64,000 nucleotides of DNA, from the NCBI GenBank assembly GCA_050874585.1, contig JBNMKZ010000007.1:1-64000 (forward strand), given 5' to 3'. Numbering within the stretch: the first letter of the stretch is position 1; every line of letters starts with the position of its first letter. Both the position numbers and the translations under genes were made by a program. Positions 1 through 9,246 of this stretch are shown here, piece after piece. The DNA is from UBA1067 sp050874585 (lineage in GTDB: Bacteria > Verrucomicrobiota > Kiritimatiellia > RFP12 > UBA1067). The notes under the pieces are model-generated. The model made no database searches. It was not told where the DNA came from and saw only the letters and a program-made list of their open reading frames with translations.

Positions 1-386
1 ATGCCGCGCCAATGGGCAGGGGCCGCATCCGGCGATCGGGTCGGCAAGGCCCCCGAAGAGAATGTCCACCCCGGGAGGGGGATGCGGTAATCAAGGATGT
101 TAGGTTGCGCAACCTAAGGGTGTCAGGTTGCGCAAGTCGAGGGCCTTAGGTTGCGCAACCTAAAGGCCCTGGGTTGCGCATCCCCCCGCCCCCGAAGGCC
201 TATTCGTCGTACTCGAAGGCGCGTTTGCCGTCCTTGTCGCGTCCGTTCAACCTGGGCTGAGGCATCGCGGTCACGACTCCGTCGATCCCCAGGGAAGCCT
301 GCCCGTGAACGAATGGAAGAAACTGCGTTTTGGCAGTTGTCGTGCGTTTCTGCGGTCGGCCGCAGGAAATCAATCCGTCAAGGGAG
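1..386. repeat. Intergenic stretch with palindromes built on GGTTGCGCAACC
   Basis: No convincing gene is seen here. Two perfect copies of the 18-bp palindrome TTAGGTTGCGCAACCTAA lie at 100-117 and 146-163. Partial copies are at 124-136 and 171-180. The second copy sits in a longer near-palindrome at about 141-169 with GGGCC/GGCCC arms. The array lies downstream of the minus-strand operon that ends at 387, so it could act as a terminator or as protein-binding sites. Its role is unknown. Confidence 0.55.
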
Positions 387-974
387 CTACCGAATCCGCA
401 AGACAAGCGCCCTGTCACGCACGGAACAGGTGACCCAATCGTCCGGTGCGCCGACTCCACGACGCGTCACGCGTAGGAGATTCCACTCCCGCCCGAACAG
501 GAAGGACAGATCGTCCAGTTCACTGAATACGGGCTGACCCTCGCATGTGAACACGGCTTCCCGAATGCCGTTGTCACCATCCGTCACAATGCGGACATCC
601 AGACGACGAACCTGCGCCCCAACGGCGGGGACGCATTCCTCTATCCGACAACCGCCGCGCACAGCCTCGACGAAGCACCGCCCCGAACGCCACCCAAGGA
701 CGGATGCCGACTCCTCGAACGACAGGATTCCGTCCCCATTCGCGTCATCCCCAAAGGCGATCTGGAGCGCATTCGAGGGCGTGGCCTCAAGCGACAATGA
801 GAACTGGAGAATCCGTCCGCCGAACGCATCCCCCATACGAAGCGTGACATTGGTCGACACTTCCGTATCCAGAAACTCCGCCACGGGCAGTGCCGCGATT
901 TCAACCGTGCGTGCCCCAACGGACAAAACCGCGGCGCACACAAGGACAAGGCCCATCACAATTCTCTTCGTCAT
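387..974 (-). CDS. Small secreted protein of unknown function, last gene of the 8.1-kb operon
   Basis: This 195-residue protein starts with a signal peptide (MTKRIVMGLVLVCAA, then a GAR-type cleavage region). The first 15 residues and the 15-bp spacer before the gene match the next gene upstream, so the 5' end was copied by duplication. The body is unrelated to the three paralogues upstream. Around residues 75-90 there is a D-D-A-N-G-D-G-x-L-S-x-x-E stretch resembling a single EF-hand or dockerin Ca-binding loop. I do not recognise the family. The gene is last in a tightly spaced secreted-protein operon and is expected to be exported. Confidence 0.7.
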   Translation of the reverse strand: MTKRIVMGLVLVCAAVLSVGARTVEIAALPVAEFLDTEVSTNVTLRMGDAFGGRILQFSLSLEATPSNALQIAFGDDANGDGILSFEESASVLGWRSGRCFVEAVRGGCRIEECVPAVGAQVRRLDVRIVTDGDNGIREAVFTCEGQPVFSELDDLSFLFGREWNLLRVTRRGVGAPDDWVTCSVRDRALVLRIR

Positions 975-989
975 CGCAGATTTCCTTTC

Positions 990-1952
990 TTAACGCTTCG
1001 CCTCAAGGTTCGTGTCGTTCGGCGTGGGGTTGAATGCCCCCGTGACACAAAAACCGATTCGCCCATCCATCTTGCAGCAGAATGCGATGTCGGACAAGAC
1101 AGAATAATTCGCCGCCACCAGACGGCCCCTCTCGTCCACGCGGCATCGGCTCCTGACGACCCAGCACTTCCGCCGGTCGAACTCCACAACCACCCGCGAT
1201 CCGTCGGGATTGACCCGCTCCGAGAATTCGCACGACTGCCTGTATCCCATGTTCGTCTGCGCATGGTAGGGAAAGATGAACTCGCTCTCGTTTCGGGCAT
1301 CATACTCGTAGAAGCCTGCAAAATGTTCGGGGAAGCGAATACACACCTTCATGCCCTTATACTCCCCTGGCATCCAACGCCCATCCCATTCGACGAAGAC
1401 CTCGAAGTCGGAAATGTCTCCATGTCCGATCGGTCCGACAAAGTCATTTTTCAAGATGTCGTAGCCAATCCACCTACCCCTCTCCATCGTATACCTGAAC
1501 TCCCAAAACCACTCGTGCGGCAACGACACTGGGTCCTCGATTCGCCTCAGGAGAAGTTCCTCCTCCGCCCCGTAGGGCTGCCACCTGCCGTCCCGCACCT
1601 CGCGCTCAGCACCCATCGCGATGAGGCAGTGCTCCCGCCGCGACCCGTAGTAGCCGTCCTTCGTGACATCGATGACGATTTCGTTCCCCGTCGTCCGTCC
1701 GCTGATTGTGAACAGTCCGTTCGTATCCGTCGTCCCCCGCACGGTGTAGATCTTGTGGAGCTGTTCAATCGTCGCCCGAACCGAGGCTCCCTCCACGGAA
1801 ACGCCACTGTCATCCACGACCTTCAGGACCGTGCGATAGTCAGCGCCCCTCTTAAGGGCGGCCCTGAACTCGGCATCCACCACACCCTTGCAGGGGGCGA
1901 ACGAAAATGCCGCACACACAAGGACAAGGCCCATCACAATTCTCTTCGTCAT
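990..1952 (-). CDS. Secreted paralogous protein with carboxypeptidase-regulatory-like domain, copy 1
   Basis: This is a 320-residue protein with an N-terminal signal peptide. Residues 40-110 look like a carboxypeptidase-regulatory-like (prealbumin-like) beta domain: the VxVEGASVRA segment, then GTTDTNGLF and the I-V-I-D-V-T-K-D-G-Y-Y strand. The block from the GTTDTNGLF motif to about residue 145 is almost identical, in protein and DNA, to the next two genes. The C-terminal half diverges, but the last 13 residues (NPTPNDTNLEAKR) are again identical. The gap to each neighbour is 15 bp. The function is unknown; adhesion or substrate binding at the cell surface is a guess from the beta-domain and export signal. 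Confidence 0.75.
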   Translation of the reverse strand: MTKRIVMGLVLVCAAFSFAPCKGVVDAEFRAALKRGADYRTVLKVVDDSGVSVEGASVRATIEQLHKIYTVRGTTDTNGLFTISGRTTGNEIVIDVTKDGYYGSRREHCLIAMGAEREVRDGRWQPYGAEEELLLRRIEDPVSLPHEWFWEFRYTMERGRWIGYDILKNDFVGPIGHGDISDFEVFVEWDGRWMPGEYKGMKVCIRFPEHFAGFYEYDARNESEFIFPYHAQTNMGYRQSCEFSERVNPDGSRVVVEFDRRKCWVVRSRCRVDERGRLVAANYSVLSDIAFCCKMDGRIGFCVTGAFNPTPNDTNLEAKR

Positions 1953-1967
1953 CGCAATCTTCCTTTC

Positions 1968-2921
1968 TTAACGCTTCGCCTCAAGGTTCGTGTCGTTCGG
2001 CGTGGGGTTGGAAAAACCCCTCACAAGCAATCCCGCCAGACCACCACGGTCGCAGGTGAACTGGATGTCCAGCACAACCGAGTAGTTAGCCGACACGAGT
2101 TTTTCCGACTCGTCCACCCTGCATCGACTGCGAACAACCCAGCACCGACTTGGATCGAAGTGAACCTGTTTCCTACTCCCATCCTCCTGAATGCGTTCAG
2201 AAAACTCAGCATCATGGAAAGGGAAGGCATCACCCTTCGCCGCATAAGGTCCAGTGAACTCACTCTCGTTCCGCGCCGCCTCCGTATAGTATCCCGACGG
2301 CGGAGAAAATCGGATTTTCACCCCCATCCCCGAGTACTCGGGCAACCACTTGCCGTCCCAGTCAAAGAAAACCTCCATGTCGGAGACTTCGCCTCGTCCC
2401 GACGGCTTAACGAAATCGTTCACCAGGAGATCAAAGCCAACCCACTCCCGCAGTTTTCTGGTATAGCGGAAATCAAGGGCATAGCCTGAAGCCGACCTGA
2501 CGGGGTCCTCGATTCGCCTCAGGAGAAGTTCCTCCTCCGCCCCGTAGGGCTGCCACCTGCCATCCCGCACCTCGCGCTCCGCGCCCATCGCGATGAGGCA
2601 GTGCTCCCGACGCGACCCGTAGTAGCCGTCCTTCGTGACATCGATGACGATTTCGTTCCCCGTCGTCCGTCCGCTGATTGTGAACAGCCCGTTCGTATCC
2701 GTCGTTCCCTCGATGAAGTAGGATGACTTGATGAAGTTCATGCCCATCAGGACCCTGACCTTCGCATCCGGCACGGCACGCCCCCCGTCATCCACGACAC
2801 GGAGAACCGTGCGGTAGTCCGCCCCATTTCTCCGCGCCGAACGATATGAGGGATCCTTTTTTAGGGCACAAGCCACCAGCGACACGAGCACACAACTGAC
2901 GGTGATGAACATTCTTCTCAT
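1968..2921 (-). CDS. Secreted paralogous protein with carboxypeptidase-regulatory-like domain, copy 2
   Basis: This is a 317-residue paralogue of the genes on either side. It has a short signal peptide (MRRMFITVSCVLVSLVACA) with a Cys that could form a lipobox (LVAC), so it may be a lipoprotein. The AVPDAKVRV segment and TTDTNGLFTISG open the beta domain. The central cassette of about 190 bp is nearly identical to those of copies 1 and 3. The C-terminal part resembles copy 1 more than copy 3, and the tail is the shared NPTPNDTNLEAKR. It belongs to the 8.1-kb operon; the function is unknown. Confidence 0.75.
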   Translation of the reverse strand: MRRMFITVSCVLVSLVACALKKDPSYRSARRNGADYRTVLRVVDDGGRAVPDAKVRVLMGMNFIKSSYFIEGTTDTNGLFTISGRTTGNEIVIDVTKDGYYGSRREHCLIAMGAEREVRDGRWQPYGAEEELLLRRIEDPVRSASGYALDFRYTRKLREWVGFDLLVNDFVKPSGRGEVSDMEVFFDWDGKWLPEYSGMGVKIRFSPPSGYYTEAARNESEFTGPYAAKGDAFPFHDAEFSERIQEDGSRKQVHFDPSRCWVVRSRCRVDESEKLVSANYSVVLDIQFTCDRGGLAGLLVRGFSNPTPNDTNLEAKR

Positions 2922-2936
2922 CGCAATCTTCCTTTC

Positions 2937-3890
2937 TTAACGCTTCGCCTCAAGGTTCGTGTCGTTCGGCGTGGGGTTGAAGATGTAGGACAGGTAAACC
3001 TTGGAAACTCCTTTCCATCCGGGTCCTACATCCAGTGTCCTCACGAGGCCATAGTTCGCCTCCTTCAGCGAACCGTCCGCGTCGACCTTGGGACGCAGGC
3101 GAAGCACCAACGCCGACTTCGGGCTAAACGGGGCTTCGCCACCTCCGTCTTCGTGATTCTCGTCCCGATCAACAATGTGAACCGAACGAACGGCATACGA
3201 CTCATTCGTCGAAGCCTCGTAGGGATAGGGCTGAAGGCTCTCCATGACCTTCTCCACATTGTATCCGCCCGAAAGGTCTCCGACCGTCCTGAAGAAACAG
3301 GCGCAACGTCTGCTCTGAGGCGGGGGAAGCCCATCCCAGTCGACCCAGAACTCAATGTCCGCACGATCCTGCGCATTAGACATGACGATTGTCGCCTTCT
3401 CCAAGTTAAACCCGAACCAGGCATTCGTCATAGGAACGGGAATGTAGATACCTTTCACAACCAAATCCGCCGGATGCCGAATGCGTCGCAATTCCATGCG
3501 CTCCTCCGCCCCGTAGGGCTGCCACCTGCCGTCCCGCACCTCGTGCTCCGCGCCCATCGCGATGAGGCAGTGCTCCCGCCGCGACCCGTAGTAGCCGTCC
3601 TTCGTGACATCGATGACGATTTCGTTCCCCGTCGTCCGTCCGCTGATTATGAACAGTCCGTTCGTATCCGTCGTCCCTTCGATGAAGTAGGACGCATCGG
3701 CAAAGTTCATGCCCATCTGGACCCTGACCTTTGCATCCGGCACGGCACGTCCACCATCATCCACAACACGGAGAACCGTGCGGTAGTCCGCCCCATTTCT
3801 CCGCGCCGATCGGTACGAGGGATCCTTCTTCAGGGCACAGGCCACCAACGACACGAACACACAGCCGACAACGATGAATGCTCTTCTCAT
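2937..3890 (-). CDS. Secreted paralogous protein with carboxypeptidase-regulatory-like domain, copy 3
   Basis: This is the third 317-residue paralogue, with an LVAC-type lipobox candidate at the signal-peptide end. The first 125 residues are nearly the same as copy 2. After the shared cassette (ending around PYGAEER) the C-terminal half is different from both other copies, until the last 13 residues return to NPTPNDTNLEAKR. The start codon overlaps the stop of the large upstream gene by 4 bp (ATGA), so the two are translationally coupled. The pattern of constant core, variable C-terminal half and constant tail suggests module exchange between copies. Confidence 0.75.
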   Translation of the reverse strand: MRRAFIVVGCVFVSLVACALKKDPSYRSARRNGADYRTVLRVVDDGGRAVPDAKVRVQMGMNFADASYFIEGTTDTNGLFIISGRTTGNEIVIDVTKDGYYGSRREHCLIAMGAEHEVRDGRWQPYGAEERMELRRIRHPADLVVKGIYIPVPMTNAWFGFNLEKATIVMSNAQDRADIEFWVDWDGLPPPQSRRCACFFRTVGDLSGGYNVEKVMESLQPYPYEASTNESYAVRSVHIVDRDENHEDGGGEAPFSPKSALVLRLRPKVDADGSLKEANYGLVRTLDVGPGWKGVSKVYLSYIFNPTPNDTNLEAKR

Positions 3891-6800
3891 CTCAGGTTTC
3901 CTTTCTCTATTATTTTCTCAAACAACTTATAGGTATAGAAATAAGGCACATCCTTGACATCCGAGTGCAACCATCGCCCCGGATAATTGCTACGATTGGG
4001 CCATCCGTTCGGACGTGAAACGCCCTTTCCTGTATCCTCGACAAGATTGAGATCGATGTTCTGTCCCTTTTCAAGTATTTTTGTCAGTGCCATCGTCCCT
4101 GCGGCGGGCGTGAGGGCGGGAATGCCCATGGCGAGGTGCGCGTCGCTTCCCTCACGGTCAATCTTTGGGTCGAGGATACTCTTCGGAGTGCAGACAAACA
4201 CCGTGTTCGTCCGAAAGTCCGCATCGCTCATCCGCTGGGCTTCCTGGACCGAAATTCGATTGATTCCGAGGAAGTTCTCGTCGATGTTCCATCCCGACCA
4301 TGTCGTCGCGCCCATCCCGTTGAAGACTCCCCGCCCCTTGAACATCTCCTGCTTGTGCCAGGCATACTGAGAGAGTCCGCTCCAGATTCCGGTCAGAATG
4401 TTGATGTCGTTGTCATCGCTGAGTTCAAGCACCTCGTCGCCAGTGGAGTAGAAGTTGACCGCGAAGGGGGCAACGGCGGCGAAGCGACCCGGCCAGCCGA
4501 GGAGTGAGCGCCCGTCCCCGGGAATCCCCATGAACAGCCGATGCCAACTCGCCGCCCAGGAGTTCGTCGGGTAGCCGTCCCAGTCCGGGTGGACGAGCTG
4601 CGGGACGCGGAGCGCGGCGGATGTGTCGTAGGCCTCGGCGGGGACGGCCGCGTCGAGCATCAGGTACGCGTCGACCCCCAGCCCGTGGTCCTGCACCATC
4701 GACGAGGCGACGACATTGCCAAGCGAATGCGCCATGAGAACGATCCTGCCTGGAATCCGCTTCAGTTCGGCCGCGAGGTGACCTGCGGAGGCGAAGGCGT
4801 TGGCGACATTCTCCTGGTAGTTCGCGCTTCCGCCCTGGTCGCCGCGCCACGCCACGCAGTGGAATCGGGCGCGACTCCCGGCGAGGCGAAGCCGCTTGAA
4901 GAGCGCATCGCCCCACACACGTGCGTCCTCCTCCGACACGCTGAACCCGTGCAGAAACACGAGTGTCGGCTCCCCGGGCTCGGGCAGAAGGTCACCGAGA
5001 GAGCTCGGGTACGACTCCCGCCCGCCCAAGAGGCGGCGGACATTCGTCCAGTCGTAGAGCCTACGCGCACGCAAAACGACCATCGGCGGCGCGTACGCAA
5101 GGAGCACCGTGCCGTCCGCATCGAGCACACGAATCCTGAGCGATGCATCCTCTCCCCGCGCCCGGAGGACAAGGAGCCGCGACTCCTCTGGAAGCGCGGA
5201 AAGCTCCGAACGGGGAATGTCCGTCCCACCCGCCGGCATCCCCCGCAACGCGGCATCCCGAAGGATTCCACCCCCGCTCGTGCGCACATCCTCCGTCCAG
5301 ATCGAACCCGACCGCGACCGAGGCACATCCACGAGCGTCCACTCGAACATGTCATCCAACGGCAGTCCGTTCGCATCGAGACGGCACGAGACAGACTCCC
5401 CCCAGGCGGAGAGGAGCGGTCCGAGGTCGAGCGCGGCAGGGAAGAGATCGATGAGTCCGGCGGGGCCGCCGACCGCACGACCGCCCCCCGTGTCTCCACG
5501 CGTCCAGAAGACGAACGCACCTCCGACCGAGGAAGGCCCGAGGTCGCGGAGTCCGATTGCCCCGTCAAGGTCCGCATCGAACCGGAGGGGCGGCTCAACC
5601 GCCGTGAGGGTGCGCGACTCCCCGTCCTCCAGCACCTCGCCCCCCGTCTCCGTCCAGTAGCGCAGCGCGAGATGCGCCCGACCGGAAGCCGACGCGGTCA
5701 CCCGCACGGGTAGCCCACTGCCGGACGGGCGGCCCGCACGGGCGAGCAGCGACCGCCACTCCTCGACGGCGAACTCGGCCGCCGGGCGTTCCGCCGCATC
5801 CAGCAGGACGCGCCAGACCCCAAGCACCGCATCGCGCCACCACACGCGGAAGCCGCTCCCCTCCGCACCATCGAGAGCCACGCGCACCCATCCGCTCGGA
5901 AGCCCGACGCGCGTTTCAAGCAGGAGCTCGGGGGCTTCCGCAACATTCGCCCCGGCCACAACGGGCACACCGAAGGAAGACGAGAGGCGGTCGTACGAAT
6001 CGAGGGGCGTACCGCGCCCGCCCGCAATCCATGCACCGAGCGTCGTCCACGCGTGGGCCGCGGAAACCCGCCCCGTCGTGGCGAAGGCGAGCGCGGCATC
6101 CCCATGCTCCGCGCTCGGGAGGACGGCGCACACGCGGACAGTGCACGAGGTCGCGCTCCCCGTGAACGGCCTCCCATCGGGGTGCTCGACCCGAAGCCGC
6201 CGCGACACGAACGCCGCCGTCACGAGGTTTGTCGCATGATCCGGGCACGGACAGCAGGCCGCGTCCGTCCCACGAGGTGGCGCGTCGACTTTCAGCGTCC
6301 TGTAGACGGGCCGCGCACGAATCGGCAGAATCCCCATATCGCGAGGGAGCGCGGCGAGCGCGTTCGTGTAAGCCGCCTGATGGAGGGGTTCGCATGTCGC
6401 ACGGAGGGCATCGTGCTCGGCGCACCGCTCGACGATGTCGTCCCGCACGGCCTCCGGTGCAGGCGCGGGCGGACGCTCGGGCCCCTCGTCCTCGCCGCGC
6501 CAGACGGACGGGGAGGACGCCTCGTCACCGTCCCCCGATGGGCGCGGGCAGAGGCGCACGGGTTGGTCTCGCCATCCCCCGCCGACAAGGCGCAAGGGGT
6601 GCGAGAGGCGGTAGCGCACGTGCCCCTCGCCGTCCGCCGGGAAGCCGCCCGTCACGATCGCCGCACGCGGCGGAATGTTCGAAACCGAGACGCCCGGCCC
6701 CTCCGCCATCCACTCGCACCCGAGGTCCGCGTCCTCCCCGGCGGCAGGCAGTGCCACGCGGACGCGCCGCGTGGCAAGGTCGTGGATGCACGGTGCGGAC

Positions 6801-8101
6801 GGAACGACACCCGGAAAGCGAATCCATCCACGCCGAGACCTATCCGACGGGAGGACTCCGACAAGAAACTCGTCCGCGTCCATCTCGACGCGGATGCCGT
6901 CCCCGCCCCGCAGGAAGACCGAGACCGTTTGCCCGCGTTCCACGGACACGAGCAGTTCCGGCGAGGGCAGGCCGTCCCGTGCGGCGACGAGCGGGACGGG
7001 ACGCCCACCGACCACGAGGTCGCCCGTCCCCGTCCCAGCCGCACGAACGCGGAGGATTGCGCACGATTCCGTCGGGCGCGGCAGTTCAAACGCGCCAGAC
7101 GGCGAGCCTGCATAGAAGACGTGCTCAAGCACCGCGTTCGTCGAACCTGGGGCTGGGGCGAGCGGGTCGAGACCGCCCGCAAGAACCGCGTAGCCGTCGC
7201 AAAGGTCAGGGCGCAGGGAGTTCGGGTCGAGCGGGTCCGTCCCGCGCACGAGCAGTTCCTCGGAATCCGAAAGCCCATCGCAGTCGGTGTCAGCGCGGTG
7301 GGGGCACGTCCCGTAAACGAACAACTCGTCAGCGGTCGGGAGCCCGTCCCCATCGGCATCCGAATCATGCGCATCCGCCGCCGTGAGCGGGTGGAACTCA
7401 AGCGAGGTAACATTCGCCGCGAGCGCGTTGGTCGTCCACGCACCGCCCCCGAGGAACGCACCGGCGAGGATGTTGGTGACGGCATCGGCACTCATGCGCG
7501 AAAGGTCGTAGCGGCAGGCGATTCGCCCATCGGGGAAGAACTCCGTCTGAAATGAGACGGGTGCGTCGACGCGGCGGCCGAGGAGCGCATTCCGCCATGT
7601 AACGACGAGCGAGTCCTGCGGCGTTGCTGCGTACCACACCTCACTCGGCGCGGCGGAGTCGCCGAGCAGGCTCCAGTTCGCCTCCGGCACGATGCCGAGG
7701 GATGTGGCAAGCGGCGCAACTCCGTCGCCCGCGAGTGTGCCGACCCTCCCCGAGGAAAACAGGCGAAGCCGACCGACATCGTTCGTGCCGACACTGAACG
7801 CCCGGTTTGTGAACGCGAGGTAGACCCAGTCCTCCGCCGCGCCGAAGGCCCGCCAGTCGGCGACGGCGGTCGCATTGGACGGGATTGAGAAATCGAACCG
7901 CTCGCCCGTACCGACGCGGCGCATGACGAAGCCCCGTGCGAAGTCCTCGTCCGTCAGCGTCCGCGCCGCAACTGGGGCGGACGCGGCGGAATGACGCACG
8001 GCAGGACGCTTCGTTGAGCCGTGCAGAACGAGCGCGAGCGCAAGCGCCGCGACACCCGTGCGCCCCGCCATCGTCAGTGCTCTCTGGACTGCCCCTCTCA
8101 T
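3887..8101 (-). CDS. Very large secreted protein with Ca-binding repeats and alpha/beta-hydrolase domain
   Basis: This is about 1,404 residues from the chosen ATG; a start 9 codons upstream would overlap the promoter box. The N-terminus is a signal-anchor (AALALALVLHG). Residues about 245-300 hold thrombospondin-type-3/EF-hand-like motifs (DSDADGDGLPTADEL, DTDCDGLSDSEEL) that typically bind calcium. From about residue 1030 there is an alpha/beta-hydrolase (lipase/PGAP1-like) domain: oxyanion HGF in LVFLHGFS, then the nucleophile elbow AHSLGN with Ser. A catalytic Asp or His was not assigned. Hydrolysis of a lipid or ester outside the cytoplasm is the best guess. It is the first gene of the five-gene secreted operon. 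Confidence 0.7.
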   Translation of the reverse strand: MRGAVQRALTMAGRTGVAALALALVLHGSTKRPAVRHSAASAPVAARTLTDEDFARGFVMRRVGTGERFDFSIPSNATAVADWRAFGAAEDWVYLAFTNRAFSVGTNDVGRLRLFSSGRVGTLAGDGVAPLATSLGIVPEANWSLLGDSAAPSEVWYAATPQDSLVVTWRNALLGRRVDAPVSFQTEFFPDGRIACRYDLSRMSADAVTNILAGAFLGGGAWTTNALAANVTSLEFHPLTAADAHDSDADGDGLPTADELFVYGTCPHRADTDCDGLSDSEELLVRGTDPLDPNSLRPDLCDGYAVLAGGLDPLAPAPGSTNAVLEHVFYAGSPSGAFELPRPTESCAILRVRAAGTGTGDLVVGGRPVPLVAARDGLPSPELLVSVERGQTVSVFLRGGDGIRVEMDADEFLVGVLPSDRSRRGWIRFPGVVPSAPCIHDLATRRVRVALPAAGEDADLGCEWMAEGPGVSVSNIPPRAAIVTGGFPADGEGHVRYRLSHPLRLVGGGWRDQPVRLCPRPSGDGDEASSPSVWRGEDEGPERPPAPAPEAVRDDIVERCAEHDALRATCEPLHQAAYTNALAALPRDMGILPIRARPVYRTLKVDAPPRGTDAACCPCPDHATNLVTAAFVSRRLRVEHPDGRPFTGSATSCTVRVCAVLPSAEHGDAALAFATTGRVSAAHAWTTLGAWIAGGRGTPLDSYDRLSSSFGVPVVAGANVAEAPELLLETRVGLPSGWVRVALDGAEGSGFRVWWRDAVLGVWRVLLDAAERPAAEFAVEEWRSLLARAGRPSGSGLPVRVTASASGRAHLALRYWTETGGEVLEDGESRTLTAVEPPLRFDADLDGAIGLRDLGPSSVGGAFVFWTRGDTGGGRAVGGPAGLIDLFPAALDLGPLLSAWGESVSCRLDANGLPLDDMFEWTLVDVPRSRSGSIWTEDVRTSGGGILRDAALRGMPAGGTDIPRSELSALPEESRLLVLRARGEDASLRIRVLDADGTVLLAYAPPMVVLRARRLYDWTNVRRLLGGRESYPSSLGDLLPEPGEPTLVFLHGFSVSEEDARVWGDALFKRLRLAGSRARFHCVAWRGDQGGSANYQENVANAFASAGHLAAELKRIPGRIVLMAHSLGNVVASSMVQDHGLGVDAYLMLDAAVPAEAYDTSAALRVPQLVHPDWDGYPTNSWAASWHRLFMGIPGDGRSLLGWPGRFAAVAPFAVNFYSTGDEVLELSDDNDINILTGIWSGLSQYAWHKQEMFKGRGVFNGMGATTWSGWNIDENFLGINRISVQEAQRMSDADFRTNTVFVCTPKSILDPKIDREGSDAHLAMGIPALTPAAGTMALTKILEKGQNIDLNLVEDTGKGVSRPNGWPNRSNYPGRWLHSDVKDVPYFYTYKLFEKIIEKGNLR

Positions 8102-8111
8102 GGATGGGCGT

Positions 8112-8160
8112 ATTATATCAAAAACCACCTACCCGGTGGCTTGCGCGGCAGCTTGGAAAC
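8112..8160 (-). promoter_or_regulatory. Terminator hairpin followed by a TATAAT promoter
   Basis: On the minus strand a CCACC/GGTGG hairpin followed by five T lies just upstream of a TATAAT box (8112-8117), 10 bases before the ATG at 8101. The hairpin probably ends the 8.2-9.2 kb transcript, and the box starts the secreted-protein operon with a very short or absent leader. Related terminator-promoter units lie at 48.17 and 54.59 kb. Confidence 0.55.
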
Positions 8161-8197
8161 CTCGACTCTTAGGGAGCACGTCTTGTTGGATGACTGC

Positions 8198-9169
8198 TTA
8201 TAAAAGAGATTCGTGTCGTTTATCGCCGATCATTGGCTTGAGAAGAGAGTTAAATATGAAAAGGGCGATGCCAAGAGGAAGGAGGACGCCAGTTATAACT
8301 CCCTTGCGTCGGTTTTTGATTCCGTCCATTGCCTCACTTAGCTTAGCGCATGCCAACAACGAGAGAAGTGCGACAATAAGACGAGCTGGAACGGCTATGA
8401 GAATGTTGATTGCGCGTTTGTTTTGGAATGCACCGCCTATCATCCAAATGGCAGAGAGAACGCCCATTACTTTCAGAATCGTTGCAAGCACAATGTGTGA
8501 AGACTCATATTCAAGGCAATAGCCGAGCGGCACCAGTAAGACCCATGCGCAGGACGCAACAAAGTCACCCCACGACACATACACGACCATGTGCCCGGCC
8601 ATGACTCGTGCATAAGTAACGCCATAAAGGCATACAGCTCCGATAAGGAGAATGACGAGAACGGTTATCGCGGCAGTTGGGCTGCCACTTTCAGTTTCAG
8701 GCTTTATCCGTGGATTATCGCTGATAGGAACGACCATTGGCGAGTCGCCTGTTGTCGCGGCATCTGGTTTTGCCCGTGACATGCGATTGTCGCAGGTTGG
8801 GGTAGGCGTGATAATTGTTGGCGATGGCTCTTGTGGAGTGGTGGTGTTGGTAGGCTCTTGTTCGCGAATATAATCTGCGGCATTTTTGACGGCACCCTTC
8901 ACGACTGTTTCGGTCGCCGACAAGAAGCCAATGAGGGCATTATTTACCTTGTCCTGAACCTTTTGTTCGGCCTGTTCAATCACTTCTATATCCGACATCT
9001 CGCTGATGGGTTTGGCGGAATTTCGGCTTCGCCTCTCCTCTTCAGCGACGGTTTTCCATACCCCTGAAAGAGTATTTTCCTGTCCAAATGTCTCCGCAAT
9101 GCCAGAAGAGCAATGCAAAAAGAGGGCGCTTGCAAGGCTCACTTGCAGAATCAATTTGCCATTTATCAT
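8198..9169 (-). CDS. Membrane protein of unknown function with exported N-terminal half
   Basis: This is about 323 residues from the ATG at 9169, which follows an AAAGAG-type ribosome site; an upstream start would add a non-hydrophobic stretch before the signal peptide. Residues 1-25 form a signal peptide (LILQVSLASALFLHCSSG). Residues 40-105 are charged and helical, and 105-165 are rich in Pro, Thr and Ser, like a linker. The second half has about five hydrophobic segments. I recognise no family. Base composition is less GC-rich than the neighbours, which may mean later acquisition. The gene 8 bp upstream is likely in the same transcript. Confidence 0.65.
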   Translation of the reverse strand: MINGKLILQVSLASALFLHCSSGIAETFGQENTLSGVWKTVAEEERRSRNSAKPISEMSDIEVIEQAEQKVQDKVNNALIGFLSATETVVKGAVKNAADYIREQEPTNTTTPQEPSPTIITPTPTCDNRMSRAKPDAATTGDSPMVVPISDNPRIKPETESGSPTAAITVLVILLIGAVCLYGVTYARVMAGHMVVYVSWGDFVASCAWVLLVPLGYCLEYESSHIVLATILKVMGVLSAIWMIGGAFQNKRAINILIAVPARLIVALLSLLACAKLSEAMDGIKNRRKGVITGVLLPLGIALFIFNSLLKPMIGDKRHESLL

Positions 9170-9246
9170 GTGAACACTCTTTCTTCGGTGGATATAAAAT
9201 TGGGGAAGAGGGTGGCACGGCGATTGGTGCCGTGCCACCTTACGGA

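Noticed and set aside
6053..7555. 500-codon plus-strand frame opposite the large secreted protein
   Set aside because: Arg/Pro-rich composition without motifs; the minus-strand frame has signal anchor, Ca-binding repeats and hydrolase motifs.
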